DNA of 16,137 bases from Chrysochromulina tobinii (Eukaryota > Haptophyta > Prymnesiales > Chrysochromulinaceae). The notes under the pieces were generated by a model, which was not told the origin of the DNA, did no database searches, and saw only the letters and a program-made list of their open reading frames with translations. Below, in pieces: positions 6,176 to 15,253 of this stretch. Each line of letters starts with the position of its first letter. Positions within the stretch are counted from its first letter, which is position 1. The stretch is from NCBI GenBank assembly GCA_001275005.1, contig JWZX01001778.1, positions 1-16,137 of the forward strand, read 5' to 3'. Both the position numbers and the translations under genes were made by a program.

Positions 6176-8763
6176 TCACTTGGCAGTGCGCTTGGCTCGG
6201 CTCGCGCCAGCGTCTCCCTCCCCGGCCGCCGCCGGCCTCTTGCCGTGGCCGTGACCCGCCTTGGCCGCAGCGGCCACGGCCTCGTCAATGGCCTTAAACT
6301 GCATCTCGAACCGAGGGGAGGTGAGAAAGGGGCGTAGGTCGAACCTGTTATCGTCGGGTGAGTAGTTCTCGGCGTGGTAGGAGGGCGTGAGGGTGGTCAT
6401 CTTGTGACGGTTGATGCAGTTGAAGAAGTAAAAGTCCTTGACCTTTTGCGCCACCTGCTCGTCAAACGTCTCGGGCGCCGCGAGACCGCTCGCCGCAATG
6501 CAATCAGTCGACGGTTTGAGCCCCAAGCCAGTCGCTCGGATGGAAGGGGAGAGCTCCCGCCCGTCATTCCAACGGTCACGAAGCTTGAGGAAGGTCGAGA
6601 GTGGCCCACACTTCTCCACCTTGCGGCAGTAGCCGAGATCCCCCAGCTCATCGTACGTCATGCCCATATCAGCCGCATCCGACTGCTCGCCCTCCGCTCC
6701 CGTAAGCTCGGCGCTCGGCTGCGCATCCGCTACGCGCGCGAGTACGCCGATGCGCAGATCCGCATCCTCGCGCGCCGCCGTCCAGTGCAGAAACGCCTTC
6801 AGGTCGCGCTTGTTCACGCCCCCGATCGGGTTGATGTCGGCGGCCGAACAGTCGTACTTGGTGTAGTACCCGCGGAGCGCCTCGTCCACATTGGCCGAGC
6901 CAAGGACGAGGAGCCCGCCGCCAGTGGTCGGTTCTTCGTCCGTGGCCCACGGCATGAGCTGGGCGAGCATGTACGCCATCACCATGCGGGAGCGTGCCTG
7001 TGGGGAGATTGGGCGCCGATCAGCGCTGTGATGAGCACTTGCATGCAAGGCAGGGGCCGGCGGGTGGGAGCGTGCCTGGATATTCTGGAGTGCGATGAAC
7101 TCGGCAATCGAGGCACCTTTGGGGTGCAGCTCGGTGCGGCGCAGCTGCATTCCGTGCGCGCCCGCGTGCACCTACGTACCGGTAGGTGATCAGGGGCAGG
7201 CAGTCAGATGCGATCCTGAGGCAATCAGTGGGGATGTCGCGTCGGGCAATCAGTCGCAATCAGTCGCAATCAGACGCAATCAGAGACCATCAGAGGCAAT
7301 CAGGGGGACGTCGCGTCGGGCAGCATCGGGCGCACCTGCGTGCATGCAAACGTCTGCTTGAGCGCCGTGGTGATTGGGTCGATGACAATGGACGAGTGCA
7401 CGGCGCCAATCTGCTCTGCGAGCGTGGCCGCTCGGGTCGTCGTCTCCTCGCCAGAGTATGACGACGCCATGTAGCACGTGAAGAAGAGCTTGCCGCAGAG
7501 CTCCCGCCAGCTCGCCGGCGTGTACGCCGGGCTCCGCGTGAGCCGGCGCACGTCGGCAAGCACTTGGGCCTTGCTGCGCTCCGACGCGCACGGTGAGTGC
7601 AGCTCGGTGAGCACACGCTGGCACATGATCGCCACCAGGGCAGCGGTGCTAGAGGAGTCAGCCCCTCCGGAGAGAGGGAGGAAGTAGCCGCGCGCGCCGC
7701 TGCGACGCAGGTAGTCCCAGAGCCAGCCCGACGGGCCGAAGGCGATCTCCTCATTCGGCGTGTGCACCTTGGGCACACGCGGCGTCGAGACCCGAAGGCC
7801 CATCGAGTCGGCCGCCGTCAGACGGAAGTCAATCTGGATGCGCGGGATCTTGGGCGACGACGACGCCTGGAAGGAGCGCGCGATGAAGTTGCTCCGCTGC
7901 GAGCGCACGTCGGTCAAGTCCGCCGTGGCGACCACCACCTCCACCTCATCCAGCCCCTCAAATTGCGACCCTTGCGCCAGCAGGGAACCATTACAGTAAA
8001 TCATCGCACACCCATCGAAGTAGAGTCGGCCGCCGTCGCAACCCTTTTGGTTCGCGTACAGGTAGATGCCACCAGCCTTCGAGGTGGCACCCTTGACGAG
8101 CTCGATGCGGTAGTTGAGCTTGCGGAGCTGGTGGTGCGAGCCCGAGCCGTTCGCGATTATCTCGATGCCATCGAGCGAGAGGAGGATGTGTGGCGCGTTC
8201 GGTGTGAAGAGCTCTTCACACGTCTCGAAGGAGACCGCCGTGTCCAGCGCGGCGATGGCGAAGATGCCGATGGGCACGGTGACGGCCTGCCCCGTCACTT
8301 GCGTCACGCAGCGCGGCAAGTGGTACTCCTGCAGCGGCCCGAAGCCCGGCTCACCAGGCTCGATGTACCAGGGCGTGAACCACCTCATCTCTCTGTAGTT
8401 GCCGTCGTTGGCGAGAAAGATCTTGGGGCGGATACCAAGCACCTTACGGTTGAGCACGATGACGCGGCAGTTGTACGCGACGTTGCGGTGCATCACCGGC
8501 ATGCCGATGTCGCACAGGATACCGTCCGTTGCGTCCGTTGCGAGCAACTTGGCAAACGACTCCCACGCGTGAGCGAACGTGTCATGCTCGAGAAAGTGGT
8601 CCTCGCAGCCGTAGCCGGTGATTTCGAGCTCCGGCCCCGTGCGAAAGGTGCAGCCCTGCGCCTTGGCTTCACGGATGCTCGTCTCGATGCGCGCGAGGTT
8701 GCCGACAAAGTCCATGGCCCACTGATTGAGATTGCACGTCGCAACTTTGACGAGCCGTGACAT
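6176..8763 (-). CDS. NADSYN1: Glutamine-dependent NAD+ synthetase (EC 6.3.5.1), two introns
   Basis: Makes NAD+ from deamido-NAD+, ATP and glutamine, the last step of de novo and Preiss-Handler NAD synthesis, in the cytosol. Exons: 8763-7336, 7171-7076 and 6997-6176; about 781 residues once introns are removed. ATG 8763 (GCCATGT, protein [15 protein letters not shown]) aligns with the family N-terminus; an in-frame ATG at 8859 would add 32 residues and is less likely. The N-terminal glutaminase (nitrilase) domain has the triad Glu45 ([10 protein letters not shown]), Lys114 (IRPKIF) and Cys182 (FETCEEL). The synthetase domain has the ATP-pyrophosphatase P-loop [11 protein letters not shown] (about 362-372), then [21 protein letters not shown] and [20 protein letters not shown]. 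An insert of about 25 residues precedes KVKDFYFF, and a Lys/Arg-rich tail (GKRPAAA, AKRTAK) is lineage-specific. Stop TGA. Confidence 0.95.
6998..7075 (-). other. Intron 2 of NAD+ synthetase (GC-AG, flanked by 13-bp direct repeat)
   Basis: The 26 codons here interrupt the highly conserved LQNIQAR-(S/L)RMV segment. The 13-mer CAGGCACGCTCCC occurs at both junctions (7078-7066 and 7000-6988 on the minus strand). Splicing CAG|GC...CAG|GC removes 78 nt and restores [11 protein letters not shown]. The donor is GC, not GT; no GT exists within the repeat. The intron is 3n long without stops, so retention would insert 26 residues. Confidence 0.8.
7172..7335 (-). other. Intron 1 of NAD+ synthetase (GT-AG, tandem-repeat-filled)
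   Basis: Donor ACGCAG|GTGCGC and acceptor TACGTAG|GTGCAC, 164 nt, phase 0. Reading through hits a stop 12 codons in, whereas splicing joins the P-loop half to the segment leading to IALQNIQAR. The interior (about 7201-7321) is built from a 10-bp tandem motif, CAATCAGTCG-like on the + strand, plus two copies of a ~28-bp block containing GTCGCGTCGGGC (7218-7246 and 7293-7321). Confidence 0.85.
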
Positions 8764-9529
8764 GGCTTTTGTGTGTCTGCGCGCAGGACGGAGAGAGGCG
8801 CAGTGGGCTGATCTCAAGTAAGTGGCGAGAGGGCGGGGCGATACGAGATGTTTGCACACGCACAGAAGGCGGGCCGCGCTGGCACCGAAGTGTGATGATG
8901 AAGTGCTGCCTTCTGTTTCCGTGGCGAAAGGATGTCAAGTCAAGTCAAAACCCCGCTGTGAATTGTGGCTGTGAACGGGCTGCAACTCGGAATCTATAGT
9001 TGAGGAGGGGCGTGGGCGTCCAGTTGGATAGATTTGAAAAAGCGCATCCTGCTCTGTTTTCTGTTCGACGCGCGGCTGGAGGTGCGCCCAACGTTCGACG
9101 AGGATCAGACGAGGAGACGACTCAGGAGCGGACGAGCCGCCGCGTTTTTTGTATGATATGCATATACAGTAAGTCGATTACAAGTCGAGTACGAAGACGG
9201 GGAACATGCCGTGGTGTCCTCTTTCGACAAATCTCCTGAGAGAGTGCGAGTGAGTGAGTTATTGAGTACGTGTCATAGCTCACTCACTCGCTCACTCACT
9301 CTCTCACTCACTCACTCACTCACTCACACTCACTCACTCACTCAACTCACTCACAAATCTCATCGAACTCCCCTTGCATGTATATGTTTCGTCCGGCTGT
9401 TACATTTCGGCATTTCTTGTGACTCGTCTGCATGAGAGCGCCTCCGATGTCGGCAGGACGCTGAAGCGCGTTCGGTGGCACTCTCGTCTTGATCACCCTC
9501 CGTAGCCACGCGCATCGCCACCGTGGCCC
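8764..9529. promoter_or_regulatory. Divergent intergenic region
   Basis: This 766-bp spacer lies between the starts of NAD+ synthetase (minus) and the IQ-motif gene (plus) and should hold both promoters. On the minus strand GACTTGACTTGAC (8946-8934) lies about 170-185 bp upstream of the NAD+ synthetase ATG. An AT-rich patch with ATGATATGCATATACAG is near 9152-9168. The simple repeat described separately lies at 9240-9356. No coding region is convincing. Confidence 0.5.
9240..9356. repeat. TCAC simple repeat with foldback
   Basis: A (TCAC)n tract runs from about 9278 to 9354 with a few interruptions. Just before it is the complementary GAGTGAGTGAG tract: GCGAGTGAGTGAG (9246-9258) pairs perfectly with CTCACTCACTCGC (9279-9291) across a 20-nt loop, and flanking GAGAGAGT/ACTCTCTC can extend the stem after a 6-nt bulge. 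Confidence 0.9.
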
Positions 9530-10885
9530 ATGGCCAAGGCCGGCAAAGGCGGCAAATCAACGCCGCAACCAGGGACTAGTCGCGGTTCTCCAACTCGACC
9601 ACCATCATCCCCATCTCCACTGTCTGGCTCGCCAAGTAAAGGCTCGCCATCCAAAGGCAGCGGAGGGAAGTCTAACCTGCTCAGCCGGCTGCAAGCGCCG
9701 ACCGCTTCCACAAAGGGGCTGGCTAAGTCGCCAGAACAGCAGCGGCTAGCGGATCGTGAGCGCAGAGCGGAGGAAGTGAAAAGGGCAGCTCGCGACAAGG
9801 TCGCCAAGCAGCAGGCGCAGCTGTGGCTCATGCTCGAGCACCGCTCGGTGACGCGACTGCAGGCGGCGTACCGCGGCCGCAAGGGCCGCGAGCGGATGCA
9901 CGAGCAGGAGTTGCTACGGCCAGGCGTGCGCGAGGCGGTGCGTGAGCAGGAGCGCGCTGCTATTGTTGAGCGCCATGCCGAGCAGGCCCGGCGAGAGCAG
10001 GAAACGGCGGGGAAGAGGCAAAGGAAGGCCGCCGAAGCGATCGCTCGTGAGGAGATACTCGCGCTTCGCGCACAAGAAAGCTTTCTGACTAGGAATGAGC
10101 GGCTGAAGCGCGAGGAGCTGGAGCTGAAGCGCGAGGAGCTGGAGCATGCACAGCGCCTCGCCTGGTGGGTCGCCGGACCGATGAGGGTCCAGATCGCATC
10201 CAACGTTGCATATCTGCGTGATCGTGCTCGGCCCTGCCGAGTGACGATCAGCGTGGCGAGCTACGCAGAGTACGCAGCAGAGCTCGCGGCGGCGGCGGCG
10301 ACGGCGGCGACGGCCTCGAGTATAGAAGCCGCTCCCACCGCCGGGATGAGGGCCGACGGCTTCGATGACGACGATGGCGACGAAGGCAGAGCGTCCCGGG
10401 CGTGGATCCCGAGCGCGAATGAGACTGGAGAATGGGCGCTCGTCTCGGCGCTCGGCCGTAGAGGCGAGGGCTCCGGCGAGCTGGCAATCTGGGGAGATGG
10501 CGATCTGGGCGGCGAGGGCTCCGGCGAGCGTGCCGAGGTCGGCTGGCTGCTGCCGGAGGCGGGGGTGGCCGAGGAGGAGGAGGCCGAGGAGGCCGAGGAG
10601 GCCGAGGAGCGCCCACGCACCGTGGAGGAGCTCGAGGCTAAGCTCGAGGCCCGGGCTCGCGCCGAGCGGCTCGCCACGATCAAAGAGGAGCTCCGCACCG
10701 TCACTGAGCAGTGCACTCTCATGGACCAGATGGTGCACGATAAGATGCGCAAGCCAACGGGCGCTGAAGCGTACAGGAATCGGCAGGAGCTAGCACGGCT
10801 GCTCGAGAAGCGAGGGGAGGTCGAGAAGACGCTGGAGGCGGAGCAGGCCGAGCACGTGAGGCTGCTAGCTGAGATATATCAGTGA
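9530..10885 (+). CDS. IQ-motif coiled-coil protein
   Basis: Probably a calmodulin-binding structural or cytoskeletal (perhaps flagellar) protein; the role is inferred from architecture only. ATG 9530 (GCCCATGGCC context) gives 451 residues, stop TGA. Residues 1-60 are a Ser/Pro/Gly/Lys-rich disordered head with SPSKGSPSKGS repeats. One IQ motif lies at about 107-120 (VTRLQAAYRGRKGR, fitting LQxxxRGxxxR). A highly charged coiled coil spans about 65-210 and includes a tandem LKREELE-LKREELE. A middle linker holds Ala runs, DDDDGDE and two GEGSGE repeats. A Glu/Ala tract (AEEAEEAEE) leads into a second coiled coil to the C-terminus (about 355-450), with a QCTLMDQMVHDKMR segment. No catalytic domain. 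The complementary strand is also open here, a by-product of high GC. Confidence 0.8.
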   Translation: MAKAGKGGKSTPQPGTSRGSPTRPPSSPSPLSGSPSKGSPSKGSGGKSNLLSRLQAPTASTKGLAKSPEQQRLADRERRAEEVKRAARDKVAKQQAQLWLMLEHRSVTRLQAAYRGRKGRERMHEQELLRPGVREAVREQERAAIVERHAEQARREQETAGKRQRKAAEAIAREEILALRAQESFLTRNERLKREELELKREELEHAQRLAWWVAGPMRVQIASNVAYLRDRARPCRVTISVASYAEYAAELAAAAATAATASSIEAAPTAGMRADGFDDDDGDEGRASRAWIPSANETGEWALVSALGRRGEGSGELAIWGDGDLGGEGSGERAEVGWLLPEAGVAEEEEAEEAEEAEERPRTVEELEAKLEARARAERLATIKEELRTVTEQCTLMDQMVHDKMRKPTGAEAYRNRQELARLLEKRGEVEKTLEAEQAEHVRLLAEIYQ

Positions 10886-10945
10886 GAGAGGCACACGGGC
10901 ACGATACATGACATGCATTGCTGTGCTCTGGAGTGCTCTACTGCT

Positions 10946-11110
10946 GACTCGGCCACATGCATGCTGTGATGCATGCATGCTGTGACGACCACATGCATGC
11001 TGTGACACTCGGCCACATGCATGCTGACTCGGCCACATGCTAGCCATATGCTAGCCACATGCATGCTGTGACGGCCATATGCATGCTGTGACACTCGGCC
11101 ACAAGATGCT
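10946..11110. repeat. Tandem repeat with CATGCATG palindromes
   Basis: About six to eight degenerate copies of a ~22-bp unit, CTCGGCCACATGCATGCTGTGA, with partial copies carrying ATGCTAGCC. It lies immediately 3' of the IQ-motif gene, in the spacer between convergent genes. Each full unit includes GCATGC palindromes. Confidence 0.85.
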
Positions 11111-11692
11111 GTATCCTGCTGTGGCGGTTTAGCCGCACGCCGCAGTGTAAACTGAGGTCTGCGCCCATGCTGTGCGCGCGCAGAGCGCTGCGCAGTATGT
11201 AGATGTTCGCGCGTGCACCCAGCTTTGGCGGTTTGGGCCCGTGAGCCGCATGTATCCAGGTGTAATTTCAAGTCGTGCGATGTATCGTATTGTCGTCGCA
11301 CGTCGGGGCTCGGGCAGACGTCGGGCTGCGGGGCGGCCCTCCACACCGTCGTGTGGACATGGTCGTGACTCGTGTGTAACGGCAAACGGGTTTATAATCC
11401 GCGCACCGGGCCGGACGGGGCGAGAACAACCAAACGGCGCGCCCCGCGAAGAACTAGTGAACCCTAAAGTAAGAGCTAAGAGCAGCGACTCAAGGTCGGG
11501 TTCCACAGCTTCTACACCCGGTCAACTACCACGCACTCGTGCTTGCGATGCGGACCCCCCCCACTAACCGCGTCTGCGCAAGCGGCTTTCTGCTGGTGAT
11601 GTACATGTACATGGCTCAACGAACGTGTCGTCATCCCTCCCCGCCCACCCGAGGCGATCGCAACACACGTGGGCGCTGCACAGTGAGCGCCA
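11111..11692. other. Convergent intergenic region, no gene seen
   Basis: Lies between the 3' ends of the IQ-motif gene and the kleisin-like gene. A frame of 132 codons is open on the + strand (11172-11567) but its product is Arg/Ser/Gly-rich low-complexity with no recognisable domain, and convergent 3' UTRs are the simpler explanation. No tRNA A/B boxes were found. Confidence 0.5.
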
Positions 11693-14600
11693 TCACGGTT
11701 GCACGGTGAGAAGCAAGTCGTTCTCGTCGTCGTTCACCTTGAGCTCGAGCTGCTGCCCACGAGGAAGCCGCCCGAGCGCTGTCGGGTCCCCCTTGCCGAC
11801 CCTGCCACCATCCCGGGGCCCACCAGCACCACCACAAGGCTCTGTGTGCGCTTGGCCCGCTGTGTGGTTGTGATGATTGACCAGCCAGAGCACTGAGAGA
11901 AAGAGGCGTTGGGCCGATGGGGCTTCAACGGCTGCCCGCACAGTCTTGCCCTCTCCCTCAACACCCGCATGCTGCTCAACATGCTGCTCCCCATCGTTGC
12001 CATCGTCCACATCTCGGGAGGCGGCCTGGACTCGAGCGTGGACGGCCGGTGCGTTCGCATCGCGGAGTAGCTGTGAGAACGCCAGGGGGGCGTGTGTCGG
12101 GTCAGTCGGCACATACGGTGCGACCCACTCGGCAAGGGTGCGGATCGTCGAGAGGCGGGTGAGGCCGCTTGCTGACGGCACGAAGGACCGCACCGGTGGT
12201 GCTCCAAAGGGCAGCAGAGCTGACGAAGCTGACGAAGCTCCAAAGGGCAGCAGAGCTGCCTGCGCGCTAACCTGCACGCTGGCGCGCATAGGGAGCGGCT
12301 GGCGTGCGAGTGGGTGCGGCGCAGGCGGCATTGCCCGCGGCGCTACCGACGAATGGTCGCCGTCCCATGCACCGCCCCCATCATTGAAGCCGCCGCCATG
12401 ATCTCCGAAGCCGCCGCCATGATCCCCGAAGCCGCCGCCTTGATCTTCGAAGCCGCCGCCCTGGTCGTCCTCATCGTCGAACGCGCCCTCACCGTCGTCG
12501 CGGCTCTGATCACGCAAGAGATCGAGCGCAGCTCCCGCCTTGCGTGCAGGCACCTCGGCATCAACCACAAGTGACCGCACGACGTCGCTACCTTGTCCGC
12601 CATCTTCTTCGCTACTGTCCATGACGAAGCCGTCCATCGCATCGCCACGGTGCTCCTTGGGATCGCTGCCTTCGTCTCCCTCGCCGCCGTCGCCGCCGTC
12701 GCCGCCGCGACCGCGAAGCATCCGCTGCGCCTCGAGCGCAGCCAAAGCTGCAGAGGCAGCAAGCTCCTTGCCGCCATCCTCTTGCAATACGAAGGCGGCG
12801 AGGTGCGGTGCGGCCGCCTCCTCGCGACTCTGCTTCCAACGGCGCTGCTTGTGGCACTGAAGCCATTCCTCGAGTTCGCAGTCCTGGGTGAGCAGACGCG
12901 AGAAGATGGCCGCACCACGCCGCTTCACGTCGCACGCGGCCGGTGGCAGGATAAACTGCCAGCGTCCTCCGGCGCCGTCCCCACCGCCGCCGCCTCTCTT
13001 GGTGACGACCGGCTGCAGACCATACGGGAGCGCCACTGGTTCGGCGAGCATCATCGGAGGGAACAGATGCTTCTCATGATCTATCGCCAGCTTGAAGGGC
13101 TTGTGAGCGGCTGCGGAGCGCTCAGGCAGCGGCCCAGAGCGCTCGCCATTAGCGCCAAAGTCTACCAGCAAGGCGAATGGACGCGATGCTGCGCCCGTAC
13201 GCGCTGCCAAGGAGGACGCAGTGCCTCCTCCAGCGGGCGTGACGGGCAAAGAGGTGCCCAAGGTGTCCGAGGCGTAGGGGGCGACCATCGCGTCTGGAGC
13301 ATAGGGGGCGGCGCTCGTGGGCGACAGGAGCCGAGCTTGGCTGGCAGGAAGCGAAGTACGGCGCAGCTGCTTTGGGGGCATGGTGTGCTTCGCAGCTGTT
13401 CCTCTCGGCTCGGCCTCGTCAGAATCGTCCTCATCGCTCAGCACGACACGGCGCCGTCGCGCGGCCTTCTCCATGGCCACTGCAGTCCGCACCTGAGACC
13501 GAGGCGGCGCACGGCGTGGCGCCGACTCGAACGCATCGTCGTCGGATCCCAGAATGCTGTCCTCATGGACCTCGACCTGTGTAACGACCTGTGCCGACGG
13601 CGCCACCGGCTCACGTAAGGTTTCGTCACGTAGGCTCGCGCCCCTCCGAGCTTTCGTGTCGTCGGGCGCCGTCGCGTCCTCGCCAGAGTGAGACGCACGG
13701 CCATGAGTAACTGCGCCCATGGCCACTGACGAGGGGGAACGCGAAGGCGAGGGCGACGGGTGCCGTGAGGCACAGAGGCCATCGTCTGCGAAGAGGTCCA
13801 TCTCAACCGTGCAGTTGTCCGGTACTGCGCGCTCGTCCACCCCCGCACCATGCTCGTGCCTCGCTTGGGCCATATCGATCGGCTCGTCGCCCTCGCCCTC
13901 CCAGCCAGCCGCGTATTCGGACGCGGCATCATCATCCTGCAGCCACTCACTCATGAGAGCTGAAGCAGCGCGGGCGTCAGAAGGCGCCTGGGCTCCGATT
14001 ACGTCGGCCGGCCACTGGTGCCACCACGATGCGTCGTCGGGCATGAGCCCCGCGGCGTCTACGGACCTCGAAGAGGCAGCGTCCTCCTCCATGCCCACGT
14101 ATGCGTCCGCGCCGTCGACGGTCGCTGCTGCGCCTGCGGCATCCGCCTCCCGGGCAGCTGCCTCCCAACGCTCAAGTAGACATAGACCGTCGGCCGCAGC
14201 GGGCGGCGGCACGGGGCGGTGGAGCGTGCGCCTCGGTGCGGTACGCCGCCGTGCACGCAGCAGCATCGCCGTGAGCTCATCGAGGCGCAGGTTGGCAGGC
14301 GCGTCATCGGTCGCGCTCGTTGTCGACGAGGCGCCGCCTGCGCTTTGCTGTCGTGCAGCTGCGTCGACGAGTCTTCTCAGTCGCAAGAAGGCACTTTCCC
14401 ACGCCTCTGCCAGCCGCTCCTCATCCGCATCGGCTCCACCATGATCAGCGAGCTGGTTTCCGGCAGCGTTCATGACGGTGCTGCCGGCATCAGCGGCGCT
14501 CGCCTTCGCGGCAGCCTCCTTAGCCGCCTTGGCCGCCGACTGTACGGCAGTGAGCGCAGCGCTCGCCTCGCTGGCAACCTCCTTGTTCATGTGTGCAATG

Positions 14601-14851
14601 AGCTGGCTGCGCACCTGCACCTGCACGGACGCGTGGCTGATGGCCGCTTGCGCGTCCTCGATCCCCTCTTTCTGCAGAACATCTGTGAGAGATGAGACGG
14701 AGAAGGCCTGGAAGGAGAAGGCGCTCCACCCCGCAGAGCGCTTGGCGGCGCCGTTCTTGGCCACCTCCTCCTGGATCGCACGGAGCGAAAGGTTGGAGCC
14801 CACACCCGCACTTACCCGGAGCATCGGCCGCTTGTTGTGACGCGCTGGCAT
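11693..14851 (-). CDS. Large acidic nuclear protein, putative condensin kleisin (CAP-H/Barren-like)
   Basis: If a kleisin, it would bridge SMC2 and SMC4 in condensin. ATG 14851 (MPARHNKRPML) gives 1052 residues, stop TGA; an in-frame ATG at 14932 is less likely. The order of segments fits CAP-H: an N-terminal helical part (WSAFSFQAFSVSSLTDVLQ, then ASVQVQVRSQLIAHMNKE); a long disordered Ala/Asp/Ser-rich part with SDEDDSDEAEP; a middle part with RPFALLVDFG, KPFKLAIDHEKHLFPP and WQFILPPAACDV; and a C-terminal winged-helix-like end (PLAFSQLLRD ... QRLFLSVLWLVNHH ... LELKVNDDENDLLLTV) resembling the FSxLL ... FxCLLHLANE ... LxL ... DLxDxLV pattern. Residues about 795-825 contain five QGGGFxD-type 7-residue repeats. 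Similarity is by eye and weak; another kleisin or an unrelated chromatin protein is possible. Cryptic introns may remain. Confidence 0.6.
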   Translation of the reverse strand: MPARHNKRPMLRVSAGVGSNLSLRAIQEEVAKNGAAKRSAGWSAFSFQAFSVSSLTDVLQKEGIEDAQAAISHASVQVQVRSQLIAHMNKEVASEASAALTAVQSAAKAAKEAAAKASAADAGSTVMNAAGNQLADHGGADADEERLAEAWESAFLRLRRLVDAAARQQSAGGASSTTSATDDAPANLRLDELTAMLLRARRRTAPRRTLHRPVPPPAAADGLCLLERWEAAAREADAAGAAATVDGADAYVGMEEDAASSRSVDAAGLMPDDASWWHQWPADVIGAQAPSDARAASALMSEWLQDDDAASEYAAGWEGEGDEPIDMAQARHEHGAGVDERAVPDNCTVEMDLFADDGLCASRHPSPSPSRSPSSVAMGAVTHGRASHSGEDATAPDDTKARRGASLRDETLREPVAPSAQVVTQVEVHEDSILGSDDDAFESAPRRAPPRSQVRTAVAMEKAARRRRVVLSDEDDSDEAEPRGTAAKHTMPPKQLRRTSLPASQARLLSPTSAAPYAPDAMVAPYASDTLGTSLPVTPAGGGTASSLAARTGAASRPFALLVDFGANGERSGPLPERSAAAHKPFKLAIDHEKHLFPPMMLAEPVALPYGLQPVVTKRGGGGGDGAGGRWQFILPPAACDVKRRGAAIFSRLLTQDCELEEWLQCHKQRRWKQSREEAAAPHLAAFVLQEDGGKELAASAALAALEAQRMLRGRGGDGGDGGEGDEGSDPKEHRGDAMDGFVMDSSEEDGGQGSDVVRSLVVDAEVPARKAGAALDLLRDQSRDDGEGAFDDEDDQGGGFEDQGGGFGDHGGGFGDHGGGFNDGGGAWDGDHSSVAPRAMPPAPHPLARQPLPMRASVQVSAQAALLPFGASSASSALLPFGAPPVRSFVPSASGLTRLSTIRTLAEWVAPYVPTDPTHAPLAFSQLLRDANAPAVHARVQAASRDVDDGNDGEQHVEQHAGVEGEGKTVRAAVEAPSAQRLFLSVLWLVNHHNHTAGQAHTEPCGGAGGPRDGGRVGKGDPTALGRLPRGQQLELKVNDDENDLLLTVQP
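12371..12470 (-). repeat. 21-bp coding repeat (Gly-Gly-Gly-Phe-x-Asp-x)
   Basis: About five tandem 21-bp copies (on the + strand GAAGCCGCCGCCATGATC-like) in the kleisin-like gene encode DQGGGFE/DHGGGFG units. Probably a flexible linker of variable length. Confidence 0.85.
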
Positions 14852-15026
14852 CTTGGCCACTGTGAGTAGGGCACACGCGTGTCTCGTTACCTTATCGGAT
14901 AAGAAGAAAAAGTTGATTGCATGCATGCACATGCATGCAGTAGACTGCTTCGTAATGGCAAATTAACCCCAACGAGCGATAGCTTGGACGGGAGTATAGA
15001 TCCTTCCTCTTCGTGTCATGTACTAC

Positions 15027-15117
15027 ATCTCGCATTGATCTCCCGCAGCATGCGCGATTCCCCGGAAGAATCATGCTGCGGGGGCGGTGTGTCTTTATGA
15101 ACGACACATTGCGAGAT
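15027..15117. other. Foldback element, possible structured RNA (three-way junction)
   Basis: Three nested perfect helices: an outer one, ATCTCGCA (15027-15034) with TGCGAGAT (15110-15117); an inner 11-bp hairpin, CCCGCAGCATG (15042-15052) with CATGCTGCGGG (15072-15082), whose loop can add ATTC/GAAT; and a 6-bp hairpin TGTGTC (15088-15093) with GACACA (15103-15108). It lies between the 5' end of the kleisin-like gene and the 3' end of the thioredoxin gene. No known RNA family recognised. Confidence 0.6.
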
Positions 15118-15253
15118 ATCTGAAAATATTCAGTACAATCGTTACTATCAGCTCGGCACACTCATGATGCATGGAGACTTACACCATGGCTCACTAGATG
15201 CACCGCGACCCGGGACGTCGCACTCGGAAATCTCGGGTGTAGGCTGCTTATGC

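Noticed and set aside
7597-8760. A + strand frame of 387 codons opposite NAD+ synthetase
   Set aside because: It is the antisense shadow of a gene with unmistakable catalytic motifs; the product is Arg/Val/Asp-rich with no domain.
8763-8859. Longer N-terminus of NAD+ synthetase from the ATG at 8859
   Set aside because: The family N-terminus matches from [10 protein letters not shown] onward; the extra 32 residues look like 5' UTR. A targeting extension cannot be fully excluded.
9914-10738. Minus-strand Leu-rich frame opposite the IQ-motif gene
   Set aside because: It is the antisense of Glu/Lys coiled-coil codons (GAG read as CTC); the sense strand has a Kozak ATG and an IQ motif.
11172-11567. 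Small + strand gene in the convergent spacer
   Set aside because: Low-complexity Arg/Ser/Gly product, no conserved motif, and it lies between converging 3' ends.
15027-15117. Selenocysteine tRNA (length and a TCA in one loop were suggestive)
   Set aside because: No T-arm or D-arm consensus, the outer helix is 8 bp with large unpaired stretches, and the loop's central triplet is CAT, not TCA.
15027-15117. A second SECIS for the thioredoxin gene
   Set aside because: The ATGA on the minus strand lies within the 11-bp helix, lacks an opposing GA core, and the thioredoxin has CGPC with no in-frame UGA.
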